From positions 62,001 to 126,000 of the forward strand of contig JAUIIO010000008.1 of the NCBI GenBank assembly GCA_030431715.1: a DNA stretch of 64,000 nucleotides. Reading direction: 5' to 3'. This document shows, piece after piece, positions 56,612-64,000 of the stretch. How positions within the stretch are numbered: the first letter of the stretch is position 1; each line of letters begins with the position of its first letter. The notes beneath the pieces were generated by a model. The model did not search any database and was not told where the DNA came from. It was given only the letters and a program-made list of their open reading frames with translations. Both the position numbers and the translations under genes were made by a program. Origin of the DNA: a bacterium (GTDB lineage: Bacteria > Bdellovibrionota_C > UBA2361 > RFPC01).

Positions 56612-57922
56612 CTACTCCTTTAGTGTCTTAAGGTACTCAATTACTCCCTGAACATCTTCATCACCGAGCTGCTGTGCATACGGTGGCATCAGGGGTTGAT
56701 AGCCTTTCACTATCTGGGAAGCCGGGTCCATTATCGACTTCTGGATGTATTCATCGTTCGCAACGTAGGTAGAGCCATCATTTAACTCACCCTCTCTTCC
56801 GTAGAGACCTTTAAACGAAGGTCCTACAAGCTTACTGCCATCAAGGCTGTGGCAGGTAATACAAAGCTTATTCTCATAAACCCACTTTCCTCTTTCTACA
56901 GGAGATAGTGCAGAGAGATCCTCTCCCTGACCTTTCTCTTCGTCAGCTTCGGGTTGTTCTGGCGCAGGCGCACTGCCATCAAGGCCACGCAAGAATTCGA
57001 TAATGCCAGTTATTTCGTTGTCGTTTATCTGACCATCAAACGAAGGCATTGGAATAGCATCGTATCCTTCAACGATCTGACTCTGTGGATTTAATATAGA
57101 GTTCTTGATGTAGTTCTCATCCGCGGTGGCTTTTGAACCATCAGAGAAAACTCTTTCTGTTCCAAAAAGCTTAAGGAAGGTTGGTCCGACAACTTTAGAA
57201 CCATCAAGGCTATGACAGGCATTACAGCCCTTTTCGTAGTAGAGCTTCGCTCCTAGCTTCGCCGGACTCATCGAAGCTTTCATAAGCTCAGCGCTTCGGT
57301 CATTCACCCATCGATCATACTCGGCTTGAGAGACCACCTTTAGCGACGCCAACATGTATGAGTGATCTTTTCCACAATACTCAGTACAGAAGGTGTGGTA
57401 TTCGCCTTCTTTGACTGGGGTAAAAGAAACATAAGTATACATTCCGGGAACGACGTCTTTCTTAACTCGCATGGCAGGCAAGAAGAAGCTATGGAGCACG
57501 TCAGTAGAAGTTAGAACGACTCGGATCGGGCGATTCACTGGGACAACGAACTCATTCGTCGTCACTTTGCCGTTCTGGTACTGAAAATCCCATGCCCACT
57601 GCCGGCCACGCCCGTTAATAACAACTTGGTCGGGATCTTCGGAAACCTCTACCATGTCCCGGTAGATGACCACTCCATAATAAGCGACGAAAACACAGAT
57701 AATAGTAGGGACAACCGTCCAAACAATCTCTAAAAAATTGTTTCCCTCAATACGAGGCGTTTCGTGATCAACGCCGTCTCTCTTCCGGTAACGCACCGCG
57801 AAGTAAAGCATCGCACCGCAGATAGCCACGGTGAAAAATACTGAAAGGTCTGTAATCCAATGATGTAGCCAGTCGACTTTCGGGGCTACTTCTGAAGCCT
57901 GCTCGGGGAGGTAACGAAACAT
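56612..57922 (-). CDS. ctaC: Cytochrome c oxidase subunit II with two fused cytochrome c domains
   Basis: Residues 1-95 give two transmembrane helices, then the Cu_A domain with His144 and FCTEYCGKDHSYM (Cys179, Glu181, Cys183, His187, Met190). Two c-type heme domains follow: CNACH at 233-237 (possible distal Met292) and CITCH at 354-358 (possible distal Met412). The two domains are clearly related (SLDGSK-VGP, SQIV-GY, I-EYL repeated), so one arose by tandem duplication. Typical caa3 subunit II has only one such domain. Electron entry would pass through two extra hemes. Confidence 0.93.
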   Translation of the reverse strand: MFRYLPEQASEVAPKVDWLHHWITDLSVFFTVAICGAMLYFAVRYRKRDGVDHETPRIEGNNFLEIVWTVVPTIICVFVAYYGVVIYRDMVEVSEDPDQVVINGRGRQWAWDFQYQNGKVTTNEFVVPVNRPIRVVLTSTDVLHSFFLPAMRVKKDVVPGMYTYVSFTPVKEGEYHTFCTEYCGKDHSYMLASLKVVSQAEYDRWVNDRSAELMKASMSPAKLGAKLYYEKGCNACHSLDGSKVVGPTFLKLFGTERVFSDGSKATADENYIKNSILNPQSQIVEGYDAIPMPSFDGQINDNEITGIIEFLRGLDGSAPAPEQPEADEEKGQGEDLSALSPVERGKWVYENKLCITCHSLDGSKLVGPSFKGLYGREGELNDGSTYVANDEYIQKSIMDPASQIVKGYQPLMPPYAQQLGDEDVQGVIEYLKTLKE

Positions 57923-57965
57923 ATGAAAGATGAAATCCTAACTAAACTATTCAGCAACACCCACA

Positions 57966-58793
57966 TTACTGATTCGATGAAGTCTCACGCCGACGCAATA
58001 CAAAGATAAGCAGACCCAAAAGAATTAAGGTGATCGCCCCACCTATTCTCATAACTCCGGTCGCTACCCAAGTGTACTTACCCTTCGTCGGATCAAACCT
58101 GAAACAGTACAGTAGCACGTGGTCTATAGCGCTGCCAATGCTTCCCTGTGAGGCTTCAACAAGCGCTAGCTTAAAATCCCACGCTGGAAAATTAATGCCA
58201 GTAAAATATTGTGAAATTTTAAAGCCAGGTGTCAATATCATGATGACAGCTGTGTGAGCAAACTCATCTTTATCCTCCTTAAAATAGAACCCTATTTGAT
58301 CCATTAGGGCCTTCACGTTCTCCTCACTCCCCACTAGAAAATGCCAACCATGCTTGGCGTCACCCTGACCGGTGAACTTACCGGTAAAGAGTTCCTTTTT
58401 TTCTGCTGCTAGCTCCGGAGTCTCCGTGTGGTCAAAACTCACCGTAATTACCTGGTAATCGCTACCAAGCTTTAGATCCTCTACCTTATTAAGTAGCTTC
58501 GTCAGACCATTTAACAGGAGTCCGCAGAGCATCGGACAGTCGTAATATGCGGGCACAATAACCGTTGGCCGATCCGCGCTAACTAGCTCCCCAAGCGTTA
58601 CCTTCTTGCCACTCGAATTAGTGAAAGTGAGAGAACTATCAACCTGAGCTCCTAATTCTGTGGCAAGCCCCACGTCCTGAAGCTCTTCGCCGGGCTTCTC
58701 AAGTGCGCTTAAGGCTCCGGGAGAAAGGAGAGTAATAACATAACATGCTGTTATTAGTAGATTATTCAAACTCAGGGACTTCGATTGGCTCAT
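57966..58793 (-). CDS. SCO1/SenC family copper chaperone
   Basis: A 275-residue exported, membrane-anchored protein with a signal peptide (about 1-30), a thioredoxin-like domain and a C-terminal helix (ITLILLGLLIFVLRRR). The copper site is YYDCPMLCG (Cys86, Cys90) with His180 in DEFAHTAVIM, all present. SCO proteins assemble the Cu_A site of subunit II. It is the first gene of the ctaCDEF operon and divergent from the DtxR-like gene. Confidence 0.9.
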   Translation of the reverse strand: MSQSKSLSLNNLLITACYVITLLSPGALSALEKPGEELQDVGLATELGAQVDSSLTFTNSSGKKVTLGELVSADRPTVIVPAYYDCPMLCGLLLNGLTKLLNKVEDLKLGSDYQVITVSFDHTETPELAAEKKELFTGKFTGQGDAKHGWHFLVGSEENVKALMDQIGFYFKEDKDEFAHTAVIMILTPGFKISQYFTGINFPAWDFKLALVEASQGSIGSAIDHVLLYCFRFDPTKGKYTWVATGVMRIGGAITLILLGLLIFVLRRRETSSNQ

Positions 58794-58930
58794 GAACGTT
58801 TCTTATAAGCAGTATAATATTTCTTTGGCACCCCAAACATCTTATTGTTTATTGCAGCAATCTTGAGTATATTACTGTACATTAATCCACACGACTCATG
58901 CTGAGAGTCGAACATACCTGCGAGAGCCCT

Positions 58931-59341
58931 ATGGAAGACGTCTGGAAAAAGTTTGAAGAGAATAACATTACTCACAGCGCTGCGCACCACCTGCTTGCTG
59001 TACAGGAACTTAGAAACGAGCGCGGATACGCGAGAGTTACCGATGTGGCCAAGTACCTCAATATTACAACAGGTAGTGCCTCAACAAACCTTAAGAACTT
59101 AAAGCAAAAAGGCCTTATCGAGGAAGATGACAACCGCTTTTTAAACCTCTCAGAACAAGGGGCTGCTCTAGCTGAGGCTGTTGTAAACCGTAAGAAGCTT
59201 TTCTTTGAATTCCTGACTGATATACTCGGCGTAAACCCAGAACAAGCAGAGATTGATGCCTGCAAGACAGAGCACCTTATCAGCGGTGAAACCGCCGGCA
59301 AACTCAAAAGCTTCTTAAAGGACTATAAGGCTGCTGCCTAG
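58931..59341 (+). CDS. DtxR-family metalloregulator with altered primary metal site
   Basis: A 136-residue metal-dependent regulator. Winged-helix DNA-binding domain: VTDVAKYLNITTGSASTNLKNLKQKGLIEE (about 36-65), followed by the dimerisation helix. The primary site Cys111/Glu114/His115 in ACKTEHLIS matches DtxR/IdeR (Cys102, Glu105, His106), but the position of DtxR Met10 is His19 here. The MntR-type Asp8/Glu11 and His77 positions are not conserved. There is no SH3-like C-terminal domain. Divergent to sco, so regulation of oxidase assembly by iron or another metal is plausible. A start at 58898 is less likely. Confidence 0.75.
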   Translation: MEDVWKKFEENNITHSAAHHLLAVQELRNERGYARVTDVAKYLNITTGSASTNLKNLKQKGLIEEDDNRFLNLSEQGAALAEAVVNRKKLFFEFLTDILGVNPEQAEIDACKTEHLISGETAGKLKSFLKDYKAAA

Positions 59342-59406
59342 TGTACTCCGATCCGACTTGATGCGAACTCCTTTGCGCTCTTCTTGGTTACTTAAAAAGG
59401 GAAACT

Positions 59407-59838
59407 ATGAAAGACCAGCTTAAAACCGAAATGAAAAACGCCATGCGGGCAAAAGACAAACTTGCCCTTGAAACTATCAGATCGCTCCTAAGTGCGATCC
59501 AATACGAAGAGATGGCTAAAAAAACGGAAAGTCTCTCTGAGGCTCAAACGCTTGCCGTTATGAAAGCAGAGCTTAAGAAACAACAGGAATCTCTAGAGTA
59601 CGCCGAGAAAGACAATCGCGAAGATACAGTGACTGAAATAAAGTCTCGAATTGCCTGTATAGAGAAATTTCTTCCGCAACAAATGTCAAAAGAAGAGCTC
59701 ACCTCTGAGATTGAGAAAATTAAAGCAGAAAATCCTGAGGCAAATCTCGGCATAGTCATGAAAGAGCTCGGCTCAAAGCATGCCGGCCAATACGACGGCA
59801 AGCTCGCCAGCCAACTAGCCAGAGACATCTTAGGCTAG
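59407..59838 (+). CDS. yqeY: YqeY/GatB-like domain protein
   Basis: A 143-residue GatB/YqeY domain protein: MKNAMRAKDKLALETIRSLLSA, EAQTLAVMKAELKKQQES, CIEKFLPQQMSKEE and the C-terminal GIVMKELGSKHAGQYDGKLASQL. These are the alpha-helical YqeY features, found free-standing in many bacteria and homologous to the tail of the amidotransferase GatB. The ATG follows AAAGGGAAA. Function not firmly known. Confidence 0.9.
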   Translation: MKDQLKTEMKNAMRAKDKLALETIRSLLSAIQYEEMAKKTESLSEAQTLAVMKAELKKQQESLEYAEKDNREDTVTEIKSRIACIEKFLPQQMSKEELTSEIEKIKAENPEANLGIVMKELGSKHAGQYDGKLASQLARDILG

Positions 59839-60038
59839 CCCCCTGCTCTTGGTCCTTGTCCTTGTCCTACCCCAACAAAAACAGGAGCAGAACAAAACCG
59901 CTTTTATAAGAAAAAATCGTACCTAATTCTCTGAAAAACTCTCACTCCCATAGTATTTTTTCGCGCTCAACACTTCAGCACTCTCAGCTCATCGTCGACA
60001 AAGAGTAAGACTTGCAGGCCCCGAGCAATGTTAGAGTT

Positions 60039-60377
60039 ATGAAAAGTAGTCAAAAACGTCCCCTGATCATCACCGCATTTTCAACGCTTATGTTGGGAAC
60101 AGCAGCCCTTGCTGCTGAGTGCCTTACCACTGAACAAGACAAATTCTTTAGCGAACGCAACTGCAATAGCTTCGTAATGCACGTTTCCAGTCTTATGTAC
60201 AAAGAGCGCACAGCTAAGCCAATAAGCAGATCTGGAAACAAAGTTGAGCTAATGAAGCGTTGCAGATCCGAGTCTTTTTCTTATACAAAGATCGACTGCA
60301 GCCTAAATGCCACCACTCTAGATCAGGTACACTCCTGTATTTACACCTCCTACAGTAGCTTTGCTGTCTCTCTCTAG
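60039..60377 (+). CDS. Small secreted Cys-containing protein
   Basis: The ATG at 60039 gives a 112-residue protein with a signal peptide (LIITAFSTLMLGTAALAAEC, cut near LAA). The mature part has five cysteines (ECL, NCN, RCR, DCS, SCI). No known domain. An upstream TTG at 60012 is possible but has no ribosome site. Confidence 0.6.
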   Translation: MKSSQKRPLIITAFSTLMLGTAALAAECLTTEQDKFFSERNCNSFVMHVSSLMYKERTAKPISRSGNKVELMKRCRSESFSYTKIDCSLNATTLDQVHSCIYTSYSSFAVSL

Positions 60378-60397
60378 TTATCCGTCTTAAAAAGAGA

Positions 60398-63300
60398 TTA
60401 AATAACTACAGGATTTCTACCTATAAATCCTTGCTGACTATTTAAGCTTGCATCCTTGAGCGATCGGAGCTTCTCCTCGGTCATTGCAATTCTCTGAACA
60501 AGCGTTTCGCTCATCTCATCAGACAATTCTTTTTGATGCTTCTCTTTGAATGCAAGAAGCCTCTTAAGTGCATCCTGAGCCTTTTCTTGGTCAAACTGTA
60601 GCTGAGCGCTAAGTCTTTGCGTATACCACGTGCTCGTGGTTACCGTTTCATAGGAAAAGAGATCTCTAAATGCCGGCGAATCAGAGGTCCAAGTTTCTCT
60701 CGGGCTTGGTCGATACTCACCTTCAGCCATAATTGAAAGTAACGCCTTAAGAGGAGGCACGGCATATTCAATTGTTCCATCCTCTATGTAGGACTGCGCA
60801 ATCTTTTTCCCGGTACCAAGAATGTTATCCATCCCTGCTTTAAACGCATCTGCATCTTGAAGCTCAGGGCGTAACATATCAGGTTCAAAAATCTGATGCG
60901 GCTCAGAGAACACACGACCAAAGAATCGGTTTACAAAGTGATCTGTTATTCGATACCCAAGCCTTCCGTGATCATCAGCATAATCAGAAACCTTTTCAAG
61001 GAATCCCTTGTGAATGAGGTAGTCAGGCTGTCTCTCTTCGGTAGTCATCCTCGAGAATACCTCTGGAGCAATAAAGCTGATATCGTGATCAATTCGATAC
61101 TTTGGGCCTATAAAACCGGTTGGAGTTGAATATGCCGGGATACCAGTGAGGACTGAGGCAACAAGGAAATCATTAAGATCGTAGATGGCAGGAAGAGCAT
61201 TAAAAGGGCCTTTCGTCAGCGCCCCTTCTGATCCTGCTCCGGTTGTAGAAGGAGATTTACCACTCAGGCTGGCAACATAATCCATTATGAGCTCTGGTAA
61301 CTCCTGATAATGAAGAGGTGAATACACCGTTAGAGGTGGATAACCGTCTCCCGGTGGATTGAGCCTTCTCCCCGGTATAGCTACATCAATACAGCGCCTA
61401 AGAGGCGTATGAGCAGAGATTCCTTCGTATATCCTTGAGCATCGTTCAGCAATCTGACGGCGCTCTGTGTTTGGAAGATCTCTGCGCGCTTGTAGGTAAC
61501 GCGGATTCATCGAGACTCCCCCTTCTTTGTAACGCCTAAACCTACTGGACACGACAAGATACGTACCATCATCAACTTTCCGTTCAGCAAATGCCTTGAT
61601 CTTCATCCTCATTTCAGGAGTAAACTCCTCAAGGAGCACCACATCGGTTGCAAGCTTTCTTGCTTCTTTAAAATCCAGAGGCTCAAAGTTCACAAGGAAG
61701 AGCCCCTTGCTTGTAGCGATATCTACCTCGGACTCATACTCAGCTCCCGGATTGATACAGCCATCAGGTCTCTGAAAGAGCTTCTGCTCAACATTAAGTG
61801 AAATCTGAGAACTTCCCTTCTTCGCAAGTTGAAGGAGGGTATTTGGTATTATTGCAGAAACGGTAATGTCATCCTGATCGGAAAATTTGGCGGCTGAATT
61901 ATAATCCCACCTGAGCGAGAAAGTTCGGATAGTCCCCGACTCTTTAAAGCCAATCCTTGCGTAGCTCAGAATAATCTTCTTTCCGTGAAAATAGAGCTCC
62001 CGACCTAATTGACCATCACGCTGCTCGACACTGTACTGTAGATGCCAATCTTGCCCGTATTCTTCTTTCCAAACTGACTTTAAGTGAAAAATCCACTGCT
62101 TAATGTGTGTAGGAATCGTATGAAGGTAGTCATTGAACTTATCAGTGTACTCATGAGATGGAGTAAGCAGTTTAATAACCGACCCAAGCCCTCTTTCTCG
62201 GCTTAGAATTGAGCGTCCTCCCGTTTTCCTCCCATGAGCAAAACGCATCGAGAAGTCGTTCTTAAAAATTGTTCTAATGAGCTCAACATCTTCAAGAAAG
62301 CTATCAATAACAAGCGGACCACTTCCCTGCACATCAACAAAGCTCTTTGAAACTTCAGACTTCCCTCCCCCTGATACCGTACACGGTTTATGGAAGATCG
62401 TATTACGTCCACGCGAGGTAACAAGCTTCCAACTTCCGGTAACAGCTCCTTTTACAAGTTGAAGCAGCTGTCCATTTGGTAGAATGTATTTTTCGTCTGT
62501 CGAAAGCTCTCTTGAATACGTTTTGTAATTGTGTGTCCAAACAACTTGCTGATTTGAGAGATCGATCTGAATATTTGTTGGCACATAGATGACATCTGGA
62601 AACTCCTTATCGAAGTACACCCCTCCATTATTCTCTATATGGGGCGCCAGAAGCTTCACAGTGTCATCAAGGGTACGCTTTTTGGCCAATACATCACTTG
62701 GTAAGTGATTCTCCCCAACAAATACATTCCCATAGTTGTATCTGGCAAACACCGTAGCTCCACCTGAGTGTTCCTCAAGAACGAGGCCACGCAGATTCGC
62801 CGCGTAAGAAAGATCTGCTTTTACCGTCTTTTTTCCATATCCAAAATAGTTGTCGGCAATGATCGTAACAGTTATGCCTTTATCATCTCTGGCAACGAGC
62901 TTAAAAGGAACTCCGTCGTTATAGAGTTCCTCTTCGCGCTCCCAATACATCCCCTCTGCCATCTGTCGCTCAGAAGCATCTTTTTTTGATGGCAAGCCAA
63001 GAGCCTTCTTGGTGAGGGTGCATAAATGAGGCGCGAAGATGATGCAACTCGAGACGCCAGTGAAGTTTTCAGGATCAAGACCGGGATCGTTTTCAAGCTT
63101 TAAAACATTTCCGGCATTCCCAAATATCTCCTCAAGAAAATCGAGATTGCTAACTAACCCACCCGGAGCAAGCACTCGACACTCCAGATATTCAGGACCA
63201 CAAATCCCTTCAATATAGGGCACTACGGGGACCTTGAGCGCAAGTGATGCCATACATGCTAGGGCCTCGTCTTCTCCCTCAGAACAGGTATATGGAATGG

Positions 63301-63763
63301 TATTAAGATCATCAGGTGGCGTAAGCGCAGCTTGTAGTATGTGATCAAAAGCTACCTTAGGCACCTCAAGTTTATCTGAAGGAACGCCCGGGCCACCTTC
63401 AACAATATGGAAAGAGTTTTTCGTTGTGCGCCTATCGTGTTTCGGATTGTGTAAGATTCCCTGCTCACCGAGCCCGTACGATTCTACAAACTCATTTTTA
63501 TAGTACTGCTTACCTGCCGGTAGAGAGAGTATTCTTGCCATCCCGGGCTTTGTTAAAGAGAGAACCTCAGCTTCGGCCGGAATGAGGGCCTCGTCGGACG
63601 TATCACCCTTACCAAGATAGCTTTTTAAAAACTCGTGAATTCGCAAATCAATAGCCAACAGATCCCCTTCGGGGCTCCGACCGGGCATTTCTCTACGTGT
63701 CTGCTTTCGCTCTGCGATCTTAAGCTCGCAAAGCTCTTCTAGGTGGTGTCTTTCATCTGTCAT
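60398..63763 (-). CDS. Probable PPi-type phosphoenolpyruvate carboxykinase
   Basis: A 1121-residue protein without signal peptide, close to the usual length of the PPi-dependent PEPCK family (about 1100) and much longer than ATP or GTP PEPCKs. Segments I recognise as characteristic of that family: NSFHIVEGGPGVPSD near residue 117, IIADNYFGYGKKTVKADLSY and GLVLEEHSGGATVFARYNYG near residue 300-345. The reaction interconverts oxaloacetate and PEP with phosphate and pyrophosphate. Assignment rests on memory of the family, not a search. It is the only strongly metabolic gene in this corner of the window. Confidence 0.6.
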   Translation of the reverse strand: MTDERHHLEELCELKIAERKQTRREMPGRSPEGDLLAIDLRIHEFLKSYLGKGDTSDEALIPAEAEVLSLTKPGMARILSLPAGKQYYKNEFVESYGLGEQGILHNPKHDRRTTKNSFHIVEGGPGVPSDKLEVPKVAFDHILQAALTPPDDLNTIPYTCSEGEDEALACMASLALKVPVVPYIEGICGPEYLECRVLAPGGLVSNLDFLEEIFGNAGNVLKLENDPGLDPENFTGVSSCIIFAPHLCTLTKKALGLPSKKDASERQMAEGMYWEREEELYNDGVPFKLVARDDKGITVTIIADNYFGYGKKTVKADLSYAANLRGLVLEEHSGGATVFARYNYGNVFVGENHLPSDVLAKKRTLDDTVKLLAPHIENNGGVYFDKEFPDVIYVPTNIQIDLSNQQVVWTHNYKTYSRELSTDEKYILPNGQLLQLVKGAVTGSWKLVTSRGRNTIFHKPCTVSGGGKSEVSKSFVDVQGSGPLVIDSFLEDVELIRTIFKNDFSMRFAHGRKTGGRSILSRERGLGSVIKLLTPSHEYTDKFNDYLHTIPTHIKQWIFHLKSVWKEEYGQDWHLQYSVEQRDGQLGRELYFHGKKIILSYARIGFKESGTIRTFSLRWDYNSAAKFSDQDDITVSAIIPNTLLQLAKKGSSQISLNVEQKLFQRPDGCINPGAEYESEVDIATSKGLFLVNFEPLDFKEARKLATDVVLLEEFTPEMRMKIKAFAERKVDDGTYLVVSSRFRRYKEGGVSMNPRYLQARRDLPNTERRQIAERCSRIYEGISAHTPLRRCIDVAIPGRRLNPPGDGYPPLTVYSPLHYQELPELIMDYVASLSGKSPSTTGAGSEGALTKGPFNALPAIYDLNDFLVASVLTGIPAYSTPTGFIGPKYRIDHDISFIAPEVFSRMTTEERQPDYLIHKGFLEKVSDYADDHGRLGYRITDHFVNRFFGRVFSEPHQIFEPDMLRPELQDADAFKAGMDNILGTGKKIAQSYIEDGTIEYAVPPLKALLSIMAEGEYRPSPRETWTSDSPAFRDLFSYETVTTSTWYTQRLSAQLQFDQEKAQDALKRLLAFKEKHQKELSDEMSETLVQRIAMTEEKLRSLKDASLNSQQGFIGRNPVVI

Positions 63764-63829
63764 AAGCAGAAAATACTAAAGCATATACTTCTGAGAGTAA
63801 AACAAATAGATACCCACTCACATCAAACT

Positions 63830-63968
63830 CCCCCTCCGCGTTCTCCGCGAGCTCCTGTGTTATCTGGCTCTTTCCACACGCCACATCCTGTGCCCGCGAG
63901 GCGGCTAATAGGTTCTTGGTTCAAGAAGCAAAAAATAACACGGGAGATCGCGGAGAACGCGGAGGGGG
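63830..63968. repeat. Palindromic CTCCGCG repeat element, copy C
   Basis: The left arm reads CTCCGCG-tt-CTCCGCG-ag-CTCCTGTGTTAT and the right arm is its near-perfect reverse complement ATAACACGGGAGATCGCGGAG..., ending GGAGGGGGAATGG like copy A. The total length, 139 bases, equals that of copy A. The loop contains GCCCGCGAGGCGGC. It lies 66 bases before the probable PEPCK start (63763, minus strand), so it would be in its promoter region. Confidence 0.8.
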
Positions 63969-64000
63969 AATGGGGGACATAACCTATGTCCTTCTGGCTC

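Noticed and set aside
59845..59900. CTGCTCTTGGTCCTTGTCC tract as a third repeat family with 29931-29958
   Set aside because: A similar complement occurs at 29931-29958, but the match is short and low-complexity, so I do not call it a family.

Overview
The window looks like a chromosomal segment of a Gram-negative, aerobic, motile bacterium. This follows from a SURF1/SCO/caa3-type oxidase set, an O-antigen ligase-like protein, lipoprotein and signal peptides, a flagellin, B12-dependent methionine synthase and a TPP-riboswitch-controlled thiamine operon. Base composition is balanced to slightly AT-rich by eye, and genes are packed on both strands with many secreted proteins of unknown function. 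The phylum cannot be fixed from sequence alone. A class Ic ribonucleotide reductase with a long, multi-cone large subunit and a probable PPi-type PEP carboxykinase suggest a lineage outside the well-studied model groups.

Layout. 1-9.3 kb: 3' end of metH, an M15 peptidase, a glycosyltransferase behind a structured RNA leader, a response regulator, HEAT-like and hypothetical proteins, an O-antigen ligase-like membrane protein and a coiled-coil secreted protein. 9.5-19.6 kb: a VWA-FHA protein, a coupled pair of FabH-like ketosynthases of which one lacks catalytic residues, SURF1, a branched-chain-amino-acid-type binding protein, two related secreted Cys-rich proteins, and a protein with a recombinase-like C-terminus. 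19.7-25.9 kb: a phytase-esterase-like protein and the nrdAB operon with two NrdR boxes. 25.9-31.1 kb: hypothetical proteins, a palindromic repeat and an E1-like/rhodanese protein. 31.3-38.8 kb: a solitary flagellin carrying a complete seven-blade FG-GAP propeller, a Cys-rich protein, a 2OG-Fe(II) oxygenase, a lipoprotein, a DinB-like protein, an M11-like metalloprotease and a SYLF protein. 38.9-45.35 kb: thiS-thiC-thiE-like-thiD-thiE-thiG-thiH under a TPP riboswitch. 45.5-53.9 kb: a reprolysin-like protease, an Ig-repeat surface protein, a GT39-like transferase, a YfcE-like phosphodiesterase and two unknowns. 53.9-59.3 kb: SCO plus ctaCDEF with a divergent DtxR-type regulator. 59.4-64 kb: YqeY, a small secreted protein and a probable PPi-PEPCK.

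How the genes relate. SURF1 (14.3 kb), SCO and ctaCDEF together supply the oxidase and its assembly factors. The E1-like/rhodanese protein at 30 kb could activate and sulfurate ThiS for the thiamine operon. Two zinc proteases, the Ig-repeat protein and the propeller flagellin point to an elaborate extracellular surface. A family of roughly 140-bp palindromes built from CTCCGCG units (29.7, 40.0, 63.8 kb) is scattered in intergenic DNA, one copy lying inside the thiamine operon. No tRNA, rRNA, CRISPR array or intact transposase was seen.
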